This document shows positions 41,321 to 52,590 of a stretch of 64,000 bases of DNA, piece after piece. Location: NCBI GenBank assembly GCA_963924555.1, contig OZ004594.1:5363563-5427562 (forward strand), given 5' to 3'. Positions within the stretch are counted from its first letter, which is position 1. Every line of letters begins with the position of its first letter. This DNA is from Crambe crambe. Taxonomy: Eukaryota > Porifera > Demospongiae > Poecilosclerida > Crambeidae. The notes under the pieces were generated by a model. It saw only the letters and a list, made by a program, of their open reading frames with translations. It was not told the origin of the DNA and searched no databases. Position numbers and translations under genes: made by a program.

Positions 41321-42575
41321 TCACTGATGCTGCAGTCTCGAGTATTCTTGTGTTGTGGGAGTAGTTATAGCCCTCATTTCAGTGGAGACCTCTTGTCTAT
41401 CTCCATCCACTGCCAACACAGTGGGATTTCCCCCTCCCTTCTCTGTTGGTTGCTCAATGACCTCATAGGTGGAAGACCCTTGCTGAGGTGGTGGCACATC
41501 TAGAGGTCCAAGGGAACTGTACTGGACTGAAGGACCTTGTCTTATAGCATGAGCTGAATTAGGAGAGTAATAGCGATTGTCAAGCAGCATCTCTGTGGTA
41601 GTACTGAATGCAGAGAATATACTATGTGACTATACAGTGTGATTTGAATTGAATACCTTTCATGGAGAGTTGTTAGCTCTCTTCTCTTATGACATGACCA
41701 CACCCAACTTATCACCATACCCACTAGCCCTAAGGCTAATACGATACTCAATATCCCTAAACCAGCACCTACTGCTACAGTAGTCCCGGCAGCTGCTTTA
41801 CCAACTGTTTGCTGACAGTTCGCTGGGCATATGTTAGTGGATAATGGCACTACAACACCACCACCACCAATACCGCAAACAACAGCCCCTTCACTATAAG
41901 TTAATACATGATGTATAAGGATGTAGCAACATGCTAATATTATATATATGAGGTGGATCTAAAGGTACACATATGCACCCTTCTTATGGACACCATTGAA
42001 AGAGAGTTGTGTGATTTGAACCAAGTATGTGTACCCTCTTTTATTTTCATTACTTACTACATATGACTCCTGCTTCTCCATCCCAATGTGAACACCCACA
42101 ATCAGTCGGCAGTCCACAAGTCTTTCTTCGCTTCCTTTACAACTGTAAGCAGCTCCCCAGTATAAGTCACTGCTTCCTAAACAGGAATTCCAGCAATACT
42201 CGACCCCTTAATACCATGAAGAGAAATTAGTTAATACATTATTATGTGCATGTCTTACTATACCTGCATCAGAGAAACCCAACTGCCTGCACACCACTTT
42301 GGCACTGTTTCCATCCCAATGTGAGTCCCCACACACTTCCCTCCACCATCTACCATCACTGTTACATATCTGTATGCGACCCACAGCAGGATTCTGCCCA
42401 GTTCTGCTTTGGAATCTGATGTCCCCTGGCTCACATTGGGAAATGGACTCTGCAAGATAAATTATAGCTACTTATGCAATTCCAATGTAGGGCTTGTGCA
42501 ATTAAAAAGGACAATCCCATGCAGCTTACTCAGTGGATGTTGTAGCAGTAGCAACAGCACAACCCAGATCTTCAT
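41321..42575 (-). pseudogene. SRCR receptor pseudogene (copy S6)
   Basis: All five exon positions are retained: 42530-42575, 42264-42449, 42058-42206, 41657-41893, 41321-41603. The third exon has lost 13 bases relative to S2 and S5 ('cacccacaatcagtcgg' versus '...catattcgtaaatggcaatcagtcgg'), shifting the second SRCR half. The stalk exon starts with an out-of-character sequence giving a TAG after about 14 codons. The tail exon itself is intact (SVQYSSL, STYEVI). It is recent: signal and first SRCR exons are open (MKIWVVLLLLLQHPL). Confidence 0.8.
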
Positions 42576-43010
42576 AGCTGTTGGCAGAATGCTGGCAGAG
42601 TTCTCTCTATTGTTAATATGACTCTACTGCTATTGTGAGAATGTTCTTGAGTTCTTGGTAAAATAGAGACAAAAGCTAGCTTCATTACATAATATTTATG
42701 GCTAAGAGAAAGGTTATGTAAACATACACCCTCTGCCTGTTTATATAAAACAATGTTTGTCATACACATTGCTGCAGTAAGGACATGCCAAGCCCTCATT
42801 CATTGTACCTCCATAGTAATTCCTACTGCACATACACAAACAGTTAGAGTGCATGGCTAAATAAAGAGGTCTGGAGTTATGATGAGCAATCATTGTTTCT
42901 GAAGTTTTTATCACTCAGTAACCATGTACAATGATAAGTATAAGAAAATAGTATAGCAGTTATAGTAGTGTAATATTGAAAGCATGATTGTATTATTTCC
43001 CTGTATCACA
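42576..43010. other. S6 upstream region
   Basis: Matches 20510-20990 and 35130-35634 with small indels. No gene. Confidence 0.5.
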
Positions 43011-43014
43011 GGGA

Positions 43015-43245
43015 GAATGGGTTCAGGGGGTGCGTTCTTGGACTTAACCTGCCTTCCCTGAGGGTGTGGCATTATGAGGGATATTGCAATGTAGCTGGGG
43101 TTCTGCTCCATCTTCAAGTCTCCATCAAAGGAAGACTATTTGCAGTTCTCACCTTTCTTGCTGTGTCTTTCATTCCAAGACTGTGCAGCATGTCCTCAAG
43201 AAGGAAACAGTAGTAGTGTAGCTAGGGTTCTCATTCATTTTGGTT
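43015..43245 (-). CDS. Tail exons of the NPxY protein, copy R3 (putative)
   Basis: The upstream exon (about 43160-43245) reads NENPSYTTTVSFLRTC but then runs to a stop after a deletion of the CPSGQHSLGT segment. The downstream exon (about 43015-43125) reads LKMEQNPSYIAISLIMPHPQ, GRQVKSKNAPPEP, and stays open further than in R1 and R2. Both NPSY motifs are present; the upstream part is probably damaged. Confidence 0.4.
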
Positions 43246-43249
43246 TCAC

Positions 43250-44280
43250 TATCAGCTCTGTGTACGCCAGCATACATATATAGATTATAATAGACTATAT
43301 ATGTACCTGCATAGGAAAAACTTCCATATACTTCAAGATTGAATGCTACACTGAATAAGAACAGTGTACTTTGACCAAGAAACTACCAGATGCACACATC
43401 TTGTAGCCTCATTCCCAGTCCTTCCTCTCTCACTGGTATGGTCTCTCACAAAGCAAAACGTAAATACCACATGGGAGGAAAAGAAGAAGAAAAAATATGA
43501 CCTGATAAAACTTATCATGTGAGGATTTAATGGGATGTGCAGTGTCGACATAAATGCTCATGCTACACATCTGCATGAGCCTGGCAATACACACTTCAGA
43601 GCAATACCATGTCCAGTCCAGTCTGGTTGGAGGTGAAAGACAAGATCATCTGCATGTATTGACTAGTAAATATGAGCTTGATCAGGAAAAATCAAGTAGG
43701 CCTATAACTAGCTATACTTTCAGTGCTCACAATAACAGTCAGTCACAGGACATTTTCCAGTCAATTTCTTCATTTTATCCGGTCGTTTTCTGCCTTTGTC
43801 TGACTAATTTTTCTATTATAGCTATACTCTTAAAATTGCTATTAGATAAAATCATGTCCGACAATACTAGAGTGTTACTGTGAGCCCTGAGCTTTCCTTA
43901 AGTACAGTGCTACTGCTCTATATGCAAACTGTAGACTTGTTACATAGGCTGAGCCAAAAAGGGAGGAGCGAACAATGGTCATCCCTACATTTTTTATTTC
44001 ACAGAAATATCTTTTCCCCTTACTTGTGTAAGTGTAACCTATGGTTAGGCAATATCTGCAGTAACTGCCTGTAGTAAGGTCTACTAGCAGGAATTGCAGT
44101 CTCTAGACTGCCAGGAGATTGATCTGACTGTGTAGTAGTTGATGACAAGAAATAAGAGTACGGATGAAGGATGGAAATGCAATCAATCTTTGTTCTGTGT
44201 ATCCAGCCAACGATCCCTACATATACATCGGGTAGCTTCATATAATGTTATAATAGTATCTCAGAAACATGATAATATAC
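43250..44280. other. No firm gene
   Basis: Contains the 'gagaggaaggactgggaatg' block (minus, about 43410) and a region like 36140-36600. No supported gene. Confidence 0.4.
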
Positions 44281-44439
44281 ACCTACATTTTTTTTTTCAT
44301 TTCACAAAATGCTTTTTCCCTTATTGTATGTTGTGATGACATGTTGGATTAACAATCATAAGAGTCTTACTTATCATTGTTAACTTATCAACCAATCTCA
44401 TTTCACTTCCTGTAACAACCTTACCAAAGCAGGTATTTG

Positions 44440-45418
44440 TACAATACTCTGGAATAATAGTGGATGAGCACTGCTCAATAAAGTAAGGAAACAAGAAATG
44501 GGATCAATCTTTGTTCTGTATACTCAACCAACAATCCCTACATTATTGCACTATAATCTGAAGCTACCTGACGTATATGTAGGGATTGTGGACTAGATGT
44601 ACAGAACAAAGATTGATCCCATTTCTTGTTTCCTTACAGTGGTCATCCCTACATCTTTTTTCATTTTACGAAATGCTTTTTCCCTTGTTCCTGGTCTTTT
44701 TTCCTCTCTTTTATGGTTTTAGCTATGTATAGAGTTCATTCTTCTATGTGTATGCAGAGACAGATGAAAGAAGAATAGTTCTCCAATAGCATAGCCACAA
44801 GTCAAGGTGTTATGTTATTGTTGAGCTATACTTGGAGGTTGAAGATGCTGGAATAGAGTCTAACGGTAGATGGATTGGTGAATCTAAAATCCCCGAGTTG
44901 ATACAGTAGTCTATGATCAATATCTAGCGCTAGCTAGAGGTAGCTGAGTAATATCAAATGCATGCGCATGCGTATTATAGAAAAGATGGCTTCCAATAAT
45001 TAAATTAGTCGAGTGCTGTGCTCCGTAGTGTCTCCTTTTTTTATCGACTCTTTTGAGGATCAATAAGTAGAAAAGATTGTAGTGGGTAGAATTTGGAGTG
45101 GATCTATCCAGAAATCATAGCTATAGCTTGAGTGATTCGAGAGATATGGTTATCTAAGAATAATAATAATAATAATAATAGAGAAGAAGAAGAATCCAGC
45201 GATTTACCTGCTTGCCGTATTTCTGAAACGGTAAGCTCTCTGGTCCTGAAACTTGGTCTGCACATTGTAGTAGGCTCTAGTAGGCTGGATAATCATTCAC
45301 AGTAGCTTTTGTTAAGTCTAAGTGGTGGAACTAGAATTTCACTTTTGTATTTGTCTATAGGCGGCGCGTGCAGGCGTCCACGTCATCCCTACATGGAGAG
45401 AGCTACTGCTCTCTCTGA
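44440..45418 (-). mobile_element. TCAGAGAG-family element copy 4, 3' end rearranged
   Basis: The hairpin end is at 45400-45418 (GAGAGAGCTACTGCTCTCTCTGA-T; flank TAGTGATAGG, empty in T4 at 36664). Fold-back arms: 44484-44545 and 44575-44636 ('ggaaacaagaaatgggatca' / 'tgatcccatttcttgtttcc'). The outermost 'gggaaaaagcatttcgtg' block is missing at the left. It occurs instead, reversed, at 44295-44326 ('tttcacaaaatgctttttcc'), so the left boundary has been inverted. Contains (AAT)n at about 45159. Confidence 0.7.
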
Positions 45419-45566
45419 TAGTGATAGGTGATAAGGGTCAAGCACTAACTGATGCCACATTTTCAAGAAGTGCATGATCTTTCTTCGACACCTAAAATTA
45501 TTCTACACAATGCATATTTCTTCTAATAACAGCTGGTCTTTGCTTTCCTCCTTTATCTCTTTTTAA

Positions 45567-46381
45567 TAAGGGAAAAAGCATTTCGTGAAATGAAAAAAAG
45601 ATGTAGGGATGACCACTGCTCAAAAAAGTAAGGAAATAAGAAGGATGGAAATGGGATCAATCTTTGTTCTGTATATCCAGCCAACAATCCCTACATATAC
45701 ATACATTACTACACTATAATCTGAAGTTACCTGACGTATATGTAGGGATTGTTGGCTGGATATACAGAACAAAGATTGATCCCATTTCCATCCTTCTTGT
45801 TTCCTTACTTTTTTGAGCAGTGGTCATCCCTACATCTTTTTTTCATTTCACGAAATGCTTTTTCCCTTACTTGTTCCTGGTCTTTTTTCCTCTCTTTTAT
45901 GGTTTTAGCTATGATTAGAGTTCATTCTTCTATGTGTATGCAGGGACAGATGAAAGAAGTTCTCCAATAGTTCTCCAATAGCATACCAGCCCAATCATTA
46001 TCGAGTCAAGGTGTTGTGTTGTTGAGCCATACTTGGAGGTCGAAGATGCTGAAATAGAGTCTACCGTGGTGAATCTAAATCCCTGAATCGATACAGTAGT
46101 CTATCATCATCATTATCCAGAGCTAGAGCTAGCTAGCTAGAGACAGCTGAGTAATATTATGATTTCGAATAATTGGATATTCAAATACATGCGCATGCGT
46201 ATTATAGAAAAGATGGCTTCCTAATTGAATTAGTCGAGTGCTGTGCTCCATAGTGTCTCCTTTTTCATCGACTCTTTCGAGGATCAACGAGTAGAAAAGA
46301 TCGTAGTTCGTAGAATTTGGAGTGGATTTGTCCAGAAATCATGGCTGTAGCTTGAGTGGTTCGAGAGATATGGTTGTCTAA

Positions 46382-46419
<38 letters not shown>

Positions 46420-46657
46420 GAGAAGAAGAAGAATATAGCGATTTACCTGCTTGCCGTATTTCTGAAACGGTAAGCTCCCTGGTCCTGAAACTTGGTCTGC
46501 ACATTGTAGTAGGCTCTAGTAGGCTGGATAATCATTCACAGTAGCTTTTGTTAGGTCTAAGTGGGAGAACTAGAATTTCACTTTAGTATTAGTCTATAGG
46601 CGGCGCGCACGGCCGTCCGAGTCATCCCTACATAGAGAGTGCTACCGCACTCTCTGA
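45567..46657 (-). mobile_element. TCAGAGAG-family element copy 5, full length (1091 bp)
   Basis: Plus-strand borders are ttttaA-TAAGGGAAAAAGC and GCACTCTCTGA-TAAGCACACC. The empty site 'ttttaataagcacacc' is at 36805. Fold-back arms are about 45570-45690 and 45735-45868. (AAT)n at 46383-46420 and a hairpin GAGAGTGCTACCGCACTCTC at the right end. Nearly identical over its right half to copies 4 and 6. Confidence 0.85.
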
Positions 46658-46986
46658 TAAGCACACCAGTAAAAGGTGAGCATGGTTCAATCAAGGTTCT
46701 AGGCACATGCACTCTTAATAGTTGTGCAAAGTCCAATGGCCTTCTTCCCCTCAGCAGAAATGATTGTATATCCAAGATGAAGAATACATCTTAAGTTAAG
46801 TAAACCGAAATTCAGGTTTGTATATTAAAACTATTCAACTTAGTATCTGAACAGTACTCGTTTATTTTCACATTTGACTTCAGTTAGTACACTGTCCATT
46901 ATAATAGACAAGGTTTTAGTTTCAAGTAATAGTTTTATCAGCTATAGCAGTGCTAGGTAGCTACATATGTCCATGTGAATGAAAAG

Positions 46987-48843
46987 ATGGCAATGAGCAG
47001 CAGTAATCAGAGACTTATCTCAGCAGCAACTGATCCTGTCACAACTCCTACTCCCACTTCTTTCCTCTCTATTTCCTCATGGTTGAAAAAATGCCACTTT
47101 TTTTCCTACTCCAAGGGCATTCTGATGATCTTGCTCTGGACAATCTTTGTGGGATACGTTTATGTTGCAGTGGTGTATGGTTCTCTAGCACTAATTCTAC
47201 AGTATCGCATCTCCATTGAAGATGAAAAAATCCCTTTTCATACAGTCATTTCCATGATAGCAGGAGCTGGAGGAACATTTGCACTTCTACAAATGCTGTT
47301 CTATCCTGTGGGAGGCTTGATAGCTGACATTTGCTGTGGCCGTTACAGAATCATCATTTCAAGTGTCTTCAGTATCTGGAGTGGGTTGTTACTTTGTTGC
47401 ATTGTATGCATTATTAAAATAAGTATCAGAGTGGATAAAACATTCAAGATCATTAATGGCATGCTTCTCTCTATAGCAGCACTTTTATCAATGATAGGAT
47501 TTACTGGATTTCAAGCTAATGCTGTGCAATTTGGTCTTGATCAGCTGTTACATGCTTCCAGCCAAGAACTTAGTTCGTTCCTCCATTGGTTCATATGGGC
47601 AGATCATTTCGGCCAGTTAACTTTACGCATAGTGGGAGTGGCATGTCTTTGTCATCAAGTATTTATTCGGGCAAAAATTGTGCTATCTTGTACAGTATTT
47701 ATTTTTGGCATTATCATCACTGTTGTGATGATTCTGAGCTGTTGGAAGCGTCAGTGGTTCCACAGTGAGCCACACACTCATAACCCTTATGGAACAGTGT
47801 ATCGGGTGCTCAAGTTCGCAGCTAAACATGACAAGCCCCTTCGACGGAGTGCCTTGACTTATTGTGATGATGAAAGACCTACAAGAATTGAGTTTGCTAA
47901 ACAGAAATATGGAGGTCCCTTCACCACAGAAATGGTGGAAGATGTAAAGACATTCTTGAGAATTCTCATCATGCTTTTTGTCATGTCACCCATCTTCACT
48001 CTACAGGTAGCAGTCGATTACATGTTTCCTTTATATGGCATACATATGGGAAATTCCCCTATCATTAATACCACTGAATGCTCTGCATGGCTGCTTCTTC
48101 AGTCAGGAAACTTATCGTATTTGGTCACAGTTGTATTCATGCCTTTATATATCCTCTTCATTCATCCATATATTCCAAGATGGATGCCACGAATCCTCTA
48201 CCGTTTGACCATTGGGATCTTCCTGATGTTTCTATCTGTTGCAGCTATGTTTATCATTCAAGTGGTGGCTAATTACAACGCCATCTATAAACAGGACAGA
48301 AACATCACCTGCATGTTCCTATCAGACATTCGTAACAAAAATGAGGTGCCATCAATGCTGAATTTCAATATACCGATTCTTATTTTTCCCAACCTGCTTG
48401 GTGGTATAGCCTTCCCTCTGGTGTATGTCACAATATTGGAATTCATATCTGCTCAAAGTCCACATTCCATGAAGGGACTCCTCCTGGGGGTCTTCTATGC
48501 CTTCAGGGGATTCTTCACACTTATAGGATGTGTCCTGATTTTTCCATTTGCCCAGGAAAAGTACTGGAAAGATACAGCACACGTGACAGATTGTGGATTC
48601 TACTATTACTTGCTGAGTACTGTCATGGGTTTGGTCGGTGTTGCTGCAATACCAGCTGCTACCAAGTGGTACCAATACAGAGTGAGAGAAGACCGACCTT
48701 ATGGACCTTTTTATGTGGAGGAATATTATTCTCGCTATTTGAGAGGTATGAATGCACAAGCTATCAGTCCTGTGTTGGAAGGAAGAGAGTGTGATCATCA
48801 CCATGATGATAGAATGTCCACTTATGGAACAATCAATAATTAG
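46987..48843 (+). CDS. POT-like 12-TM transporter (T5)
   Basis: Intronless, 618 aa. N-terminus and TM5-6 cassette are of the T1/T4 type (SFLSISSWLKKCHFFS; VFIRAKIVLSCTVFIFG). Changes: WSGLLLCCIV in TM3, KISIRVDKTFKIINGMLL, ELSSFLHWF, GQLTLRIVG, a one-residue deletion in the outer loop (ECSAWLLL for ECSAEWLLL), LSVAAMF in TM9, ILIFPNLLGG in TM10. Signature, DQ region and C-terminal tail are intact. Flanked by element copies 5 and 6 in opposite orientation. Confidence 0.9.
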   Translation: MAMSSSNQRLISAATDPVTTPTPTSFLSISSWLKKCHFFSYSKGILMILLWTIFVGYVYVAVVYGSLALILQYRISIEDEKIPFHTVISMIAGAGGTFALLQMLFYPVGGLIADICCGRYRIIISSVFSIWSGLLLCCIVCIIKISIRVDKTFKIINGMLLSIAALLSMIGFTGFQANAVQFGLDQLLHASSQELSSFLHWFIWADHFGQLTLRIVGVACLCHQVFIRAKIVLSCTVFIFGIIITVVMILSCWKRQWFHSEPHTHNPYGTVYRVLKFAAKHDKPLRRSALTYCDDERPTRIEFAKQKYGGPFTTEMVEDVKTFLRILIMLFVMSPIFTLQVAVDYMFPLYGIHMGNSPIINTTECSAWLLLQSGNLSYLVTVVFMPLYILFIHPYIPRWMPRILYRLTIGIFLMFLSVAAMFIIQVVANYNAIYKQDRNITCMFLSDIRNKNEVPSMLNFNIPILIFPNLLGGIAFPLVYVTILEFISAQSPHSMKGLLLGVFYAFRGFFTLIGCVLIFPFAQEKYWKDTAHVTDCGFYYYLLSTVMGLVGVAAIPAATKWYQYRVREDRPYGPFYVEEYYSRYLRGMNAQAISPVLEGRECDHHHDDRMSTYGTINN

Positions 48844-49259
48844 CATCAGAATTCATATACTTGCTAGAGTTCTGTCCATGTTTATTAGTTTCCATTTAGA
48901 ATTATAACTAGATGTATATAGATGTAGTGATTATTTACAGTGATAAGCATGCAAATAGTTACAATCTGACTACCTAGCTGATTACAGTTTCCTCTTACCT
49001 AGTAGCTGTATTACTCCATGTTTATTTACTGTTTGAAGTCACATACCAGCAAATTATGTCATACTTCCTACTGATCAGTGATAGGGCTTGTTATGAATAT
49101 TATGGTATCGTTGTAGTATTTTCAATAATAATAATGATGAGTGCAAAAAATTCATTCAAAGTTTATGTATTAGGATGTCCCTAACTCTGTACATTATTAA
49201 TAATCCCTACATACATAGCCTATGTTTACCTTGCTGCCACAGTATTGTGCTTACCACTA
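48844..49259. other. T5 3' flank
   Basis: Conserved 'catcagaattcatatacttg' flank; nothing else. Confidence 0.5.
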
Positions 49260-49770
49260 GTTATGTTCTCGTAGCATAAAAGGGTGAGCAAAGCAATACA
49301 GCGAATTAAAACTTTAAATGTTGCTTATGATAGTTTGGAGTTGCATGCCCTCTTCTCGTAGAGTCTACCTTGATATTAGCTACTAACCTAGCTTCTCTAA
49401 GTTCAATAGACTTTGAATCTATTCTCTGCCTTTTTTTTTTGTCCAGCCTTATTTCCCTGTCTGACTCTGCTCTTCTTTTTTCTCTATCTCTTTCATTTCT
49501 TCTGGACTTGGCATCCTCAGACTCAGCTTGTCATTCTTTCTCTATCCCTTTTTCAGAGCTTCTTCTGGCTCTATCATTCACATTCCTTCGGTCTAACCTT
49601 TTTGTTTTCTGCTCAGTTTTGGAGCAGTGTTCATTTGCTTCATTTTCCATCTAGCTATTAAGCACATGCACAGTATTTTTCCCTCAGAGCTTGACGTACA
49701 TACATACGAGATATATTATTGCCACTATCCAGTTCGTACACCATAGAGTGGGGTTCACTTCGTTCGCCAA
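49260..49770 (-). mobile_element. Arg/Glu-rich transposon remnant, copy 2
   Basis: Same structure as 25806-26318, with 'gggtgagcaaagcaatacag' at one end and 'ggggttcacttcgttcgcc' at the other; the charged frame is broken by homopolymer changes. Confidence 0.55.
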
Positions 49771-49869
49771 TTAAGTCTTGCTGTCTAAAGTACAGCATTA
49801 ATTATAGGATACTGAAGGTCTACCCAAATAACAAACTGAAAGTTTTCCCAAGTACTCTTCTTTATTATT

Positions 49870-50110
49870 ATTTTTTCTGCATATGACTCCTGCTTCTCCA
49901 CCCCCATAACTTGGACACCCATATCACAAACTGTAGATCAGTCGGCAATCCACAAGTCTCTCTTCAGTTCCTTTACAGGCATGCTGCCTAAGCAGGAATA
50001 TGCCTGCAATGCTCAACCCCTTGATACATGCATGAAGAGAAACTAGCTAATATCTGTATATTTATAGTATCTTACTATACCTGCATCAGAGAAACCCAAC
50101 TGCCTACACA
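49870..50110 (-). pseudogene. SRCR exon fragment (S7)
   Basis: The second SRCR half carries an extra AT in 'gcaggcatattcctgc' (others 'gcaggcattcctgc'), which shifts the frame to a stop. Downstream GCPSYGGGEAGVIC is still readable in its own frame. The first half is reduced to QLGFSDAG and debris. Confidence 0.75.
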
Positions 50111-50232
50111 TCACTTTGGCATGTACTGTTTCCATCCCCCCCAAAAGGTTACCACACACTTCCTCTACCTGTGCATTTATATAGGTGGCTGACCACAATT
50201 CACTCACATGGTACCAGGTGGTGATGATGTTA

Positions 50233-51295
50233 TCAGAGAGTGCAGTAGCACTCTCTATGTAGGGATGACTCGGACGGCCACGCGCACCGCCTATAGACTA
50301 ATACAAAAGTGAAATTCTAGTTCCCCCACTTAAACCTAACAAAAGCTACTATGAATGATTATCCAGCCTACTAGAGCCTACTACAATGTGCAGACCAAGT
50401 TTCAGGACCAGGGAGCTTACCGTTTCAGAAATACAGCAAGCAGGTAAATCGCTGGATTCTTCTTATTATTATTATTATTCTTAGATAACCATATCTCTCG
50501 AACCACTCAAGCTACAGCTATGATTTCTGGATAAATCCACTCCAAATTCTACCAACTACAATCTTTTCTACCTGTTGATCCTCAAAAGAGTCAATGAAAA
50601 AGGAGACACTACGGAGCATAGCACTCGACTAATTCAATTAGTGGAAGCCATCTTTTCTATATACGCATGCGCATATATTTTGATATCTAATTATTCGAAA
50701 TTATAATATTACTCAGCTGTAGAGATCTAGCTACCTAGCTAGCTCTAGATAATGATGATAGACTACTGTATCAACTCGGAGATTTAGATTCACCAATCCA
50801 TCTACCAGTAGACTTATTTCAGCATCTTCGACCTCCAAGTATAGCTCAACAATAACACAACACCTTGACTCGCTGATAAATAATGATTGGGCTGCTGTGC
50901 TATTCTTCTTTCATCTGTCCCTGCATACACATAGAAGAATGAACTCTTATACATAGCTAAAACCATAAAAGAGAGGAAAAAAAGACCAGGAACAAGTAAG
51001 GGAAAAAGCATTTCGTGAAATGAAAAAAGATGTAGGGATGACCACTCCTCAAAAAAGTAAGGAAACAAGAAGGATGGAAATGGGATCAATCTTTATTCTG
51101 TATATCCAGCCAACAATCCCAACATATACGTCGGGTAGTTTCAGATTAGTGCAGTAATGTACGTATATGTAGGGATTGTTGGCTGGATATACAGAACAAA
51201 GATTCCATCCTTCTTGTTTCCTTACTTTTTTGAGCAGTGGTCATCCCTACATCTTTTTTCATTTCACGAGATGCTTTTTCCCTTATCATATGTTG
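50233..51295 (+). mobile_element. TCAGAGAG-family element copy 6, full length (1063 bp)
   Basis: Borders gttA-TCAGAGAGTGCAGTAGCACT and TTTTTCCCTTA-TCATATGTTG; the empty site 'ggtatcatatgttg' is at 59413. The fold-back region is 50998-51290. Opposite in orientation to copy 5, so the two bracket T5 and its flank as a 5-kb inverted pair. Confidence 0.85.
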
Positions 51296-51360
51296 TGATG
51301 ACATGTTGAATTAGATACTTATTACAATCATAAGAGTCTTAATTATCGTTGTTATAATTA

Positions 51361-52266
51361 TCAGAGCGTGCTCTATGTAGGCTTGACACGCAAAACGCCC
51401 ACGCTCATTAATAATAATAATAATAATAATCTTCTTCTTGACAGCCATAACTCCCGACTGCTTCATCCTATATCTACGATCTTGGTACCATATTGAAGCT
51501 CTACACCTGATCTAAGGAATGGTCTTGTTCAAATTGAAGTAAAGCTCAAGTCCTAGCTGTCAATTGCCATCCGAGTGCCTTCATGGACGCTTGACAGCCA
51601 TAACTCCCGACTGCTTCATCCTATATCTACGATCTTGGTACCATCTTGAAGCTCTACACCTCAGGTAAGGAATGATATTGTTCAAATTGAAGTACAGCTC
51701 AAGTCCTAACTGTCAATTGCCGTTCGAATGCCTTCGTGGACGACTCAAATTCTCGAACGCTTCGTAGACGCTACGTAGACAACATTAGAATGCTAGAACG
51801 CTTCATAGACACACTTAGTGCAATATACACTGAGGAAAAAAAACTATCTTGCTGAGTTGCAGTCGCGTAGTAAGCTTATTTGGTAAAGGGTCATTCTTGA
51901 CCTCCTTAGCCACGCCCCTTGAAAAAGTATGCAAACAAGTGAGAGTAAAAACATTTCTTCTAAATGCAAGAGTGATGTAGGCTTGAGTACATGACTATAA
52001 AAAGTACGGAAACAAGGTGCTGGCTATGTACTTCATAAGCTCTACAGAATTGACAAACGCTACAATCGACATAAACCCTACATCGCTGCAAGGTGTAGCC
52101 AAAAGGATAATATGGCAGCAGCGATGTAGAGTTTATGTCAATTGTAGCGTTTGTCAATTTTGTAGAGCTTATGAAGTACATAGCCAGCACCTTGTTCCGT
52201 ACTTTTTATAGTCATGTACTCAAGCCTACATCACTCTTTCATTTAGAAGAAATGTTTTTATTCTCA
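51361..52266 (+). mobile_element. TCAGAGAG-family element copy 7 (906 bp), diverged type
   Basis: Borders ataattA-TCAGAGCGTGCTCTATGTAG and TTTTATTCTCA-TATCCATTGAG; the empty site 'ataattatatccattaag' is at 26885. Interior: (TAA)n at 51410, a 153-bp tandem duplication (51437 and 51590, 'cttgacagccataactcccg'), and fold-back arms about 51960-52105 and 52120-52250. The hairpin loop is collapsed. Confidence 0.8.
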
Positions 52267-52590
52267 TATCCATTGAGTTTGTCAACCATAGTCTCATTTC
52301 CTGTACATGTGATTCCATGTAAAGACCTTGCCAAAGCACAATAGCTATTCAGTCCCTTCACAGAATAAGAAGTTATCACAGAATTCATCAAATGTTAGAT
52401 AACATACAAATAGTCTCAATCGATTCAGTTTTGTATATTAACACTATTCAACTCGGTATACTGGATATACTTGTTTATTCACATTTGTACACTGTCCATT
52501 ATAACTTTCACGAACTAACCTTTTCAAGGGATATAGTTTTATCAGCTATAGCAGTGCTAGGTAGCTACATATGTCCATGTGAATGAAAAG

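Noticed and set aside
39389-46657. Canonical Helitron call
   Set aside because: A^T insertion fits, but the 3' ends are not CTRR and the hairpin is at the other end; kept as Helitron-like only.
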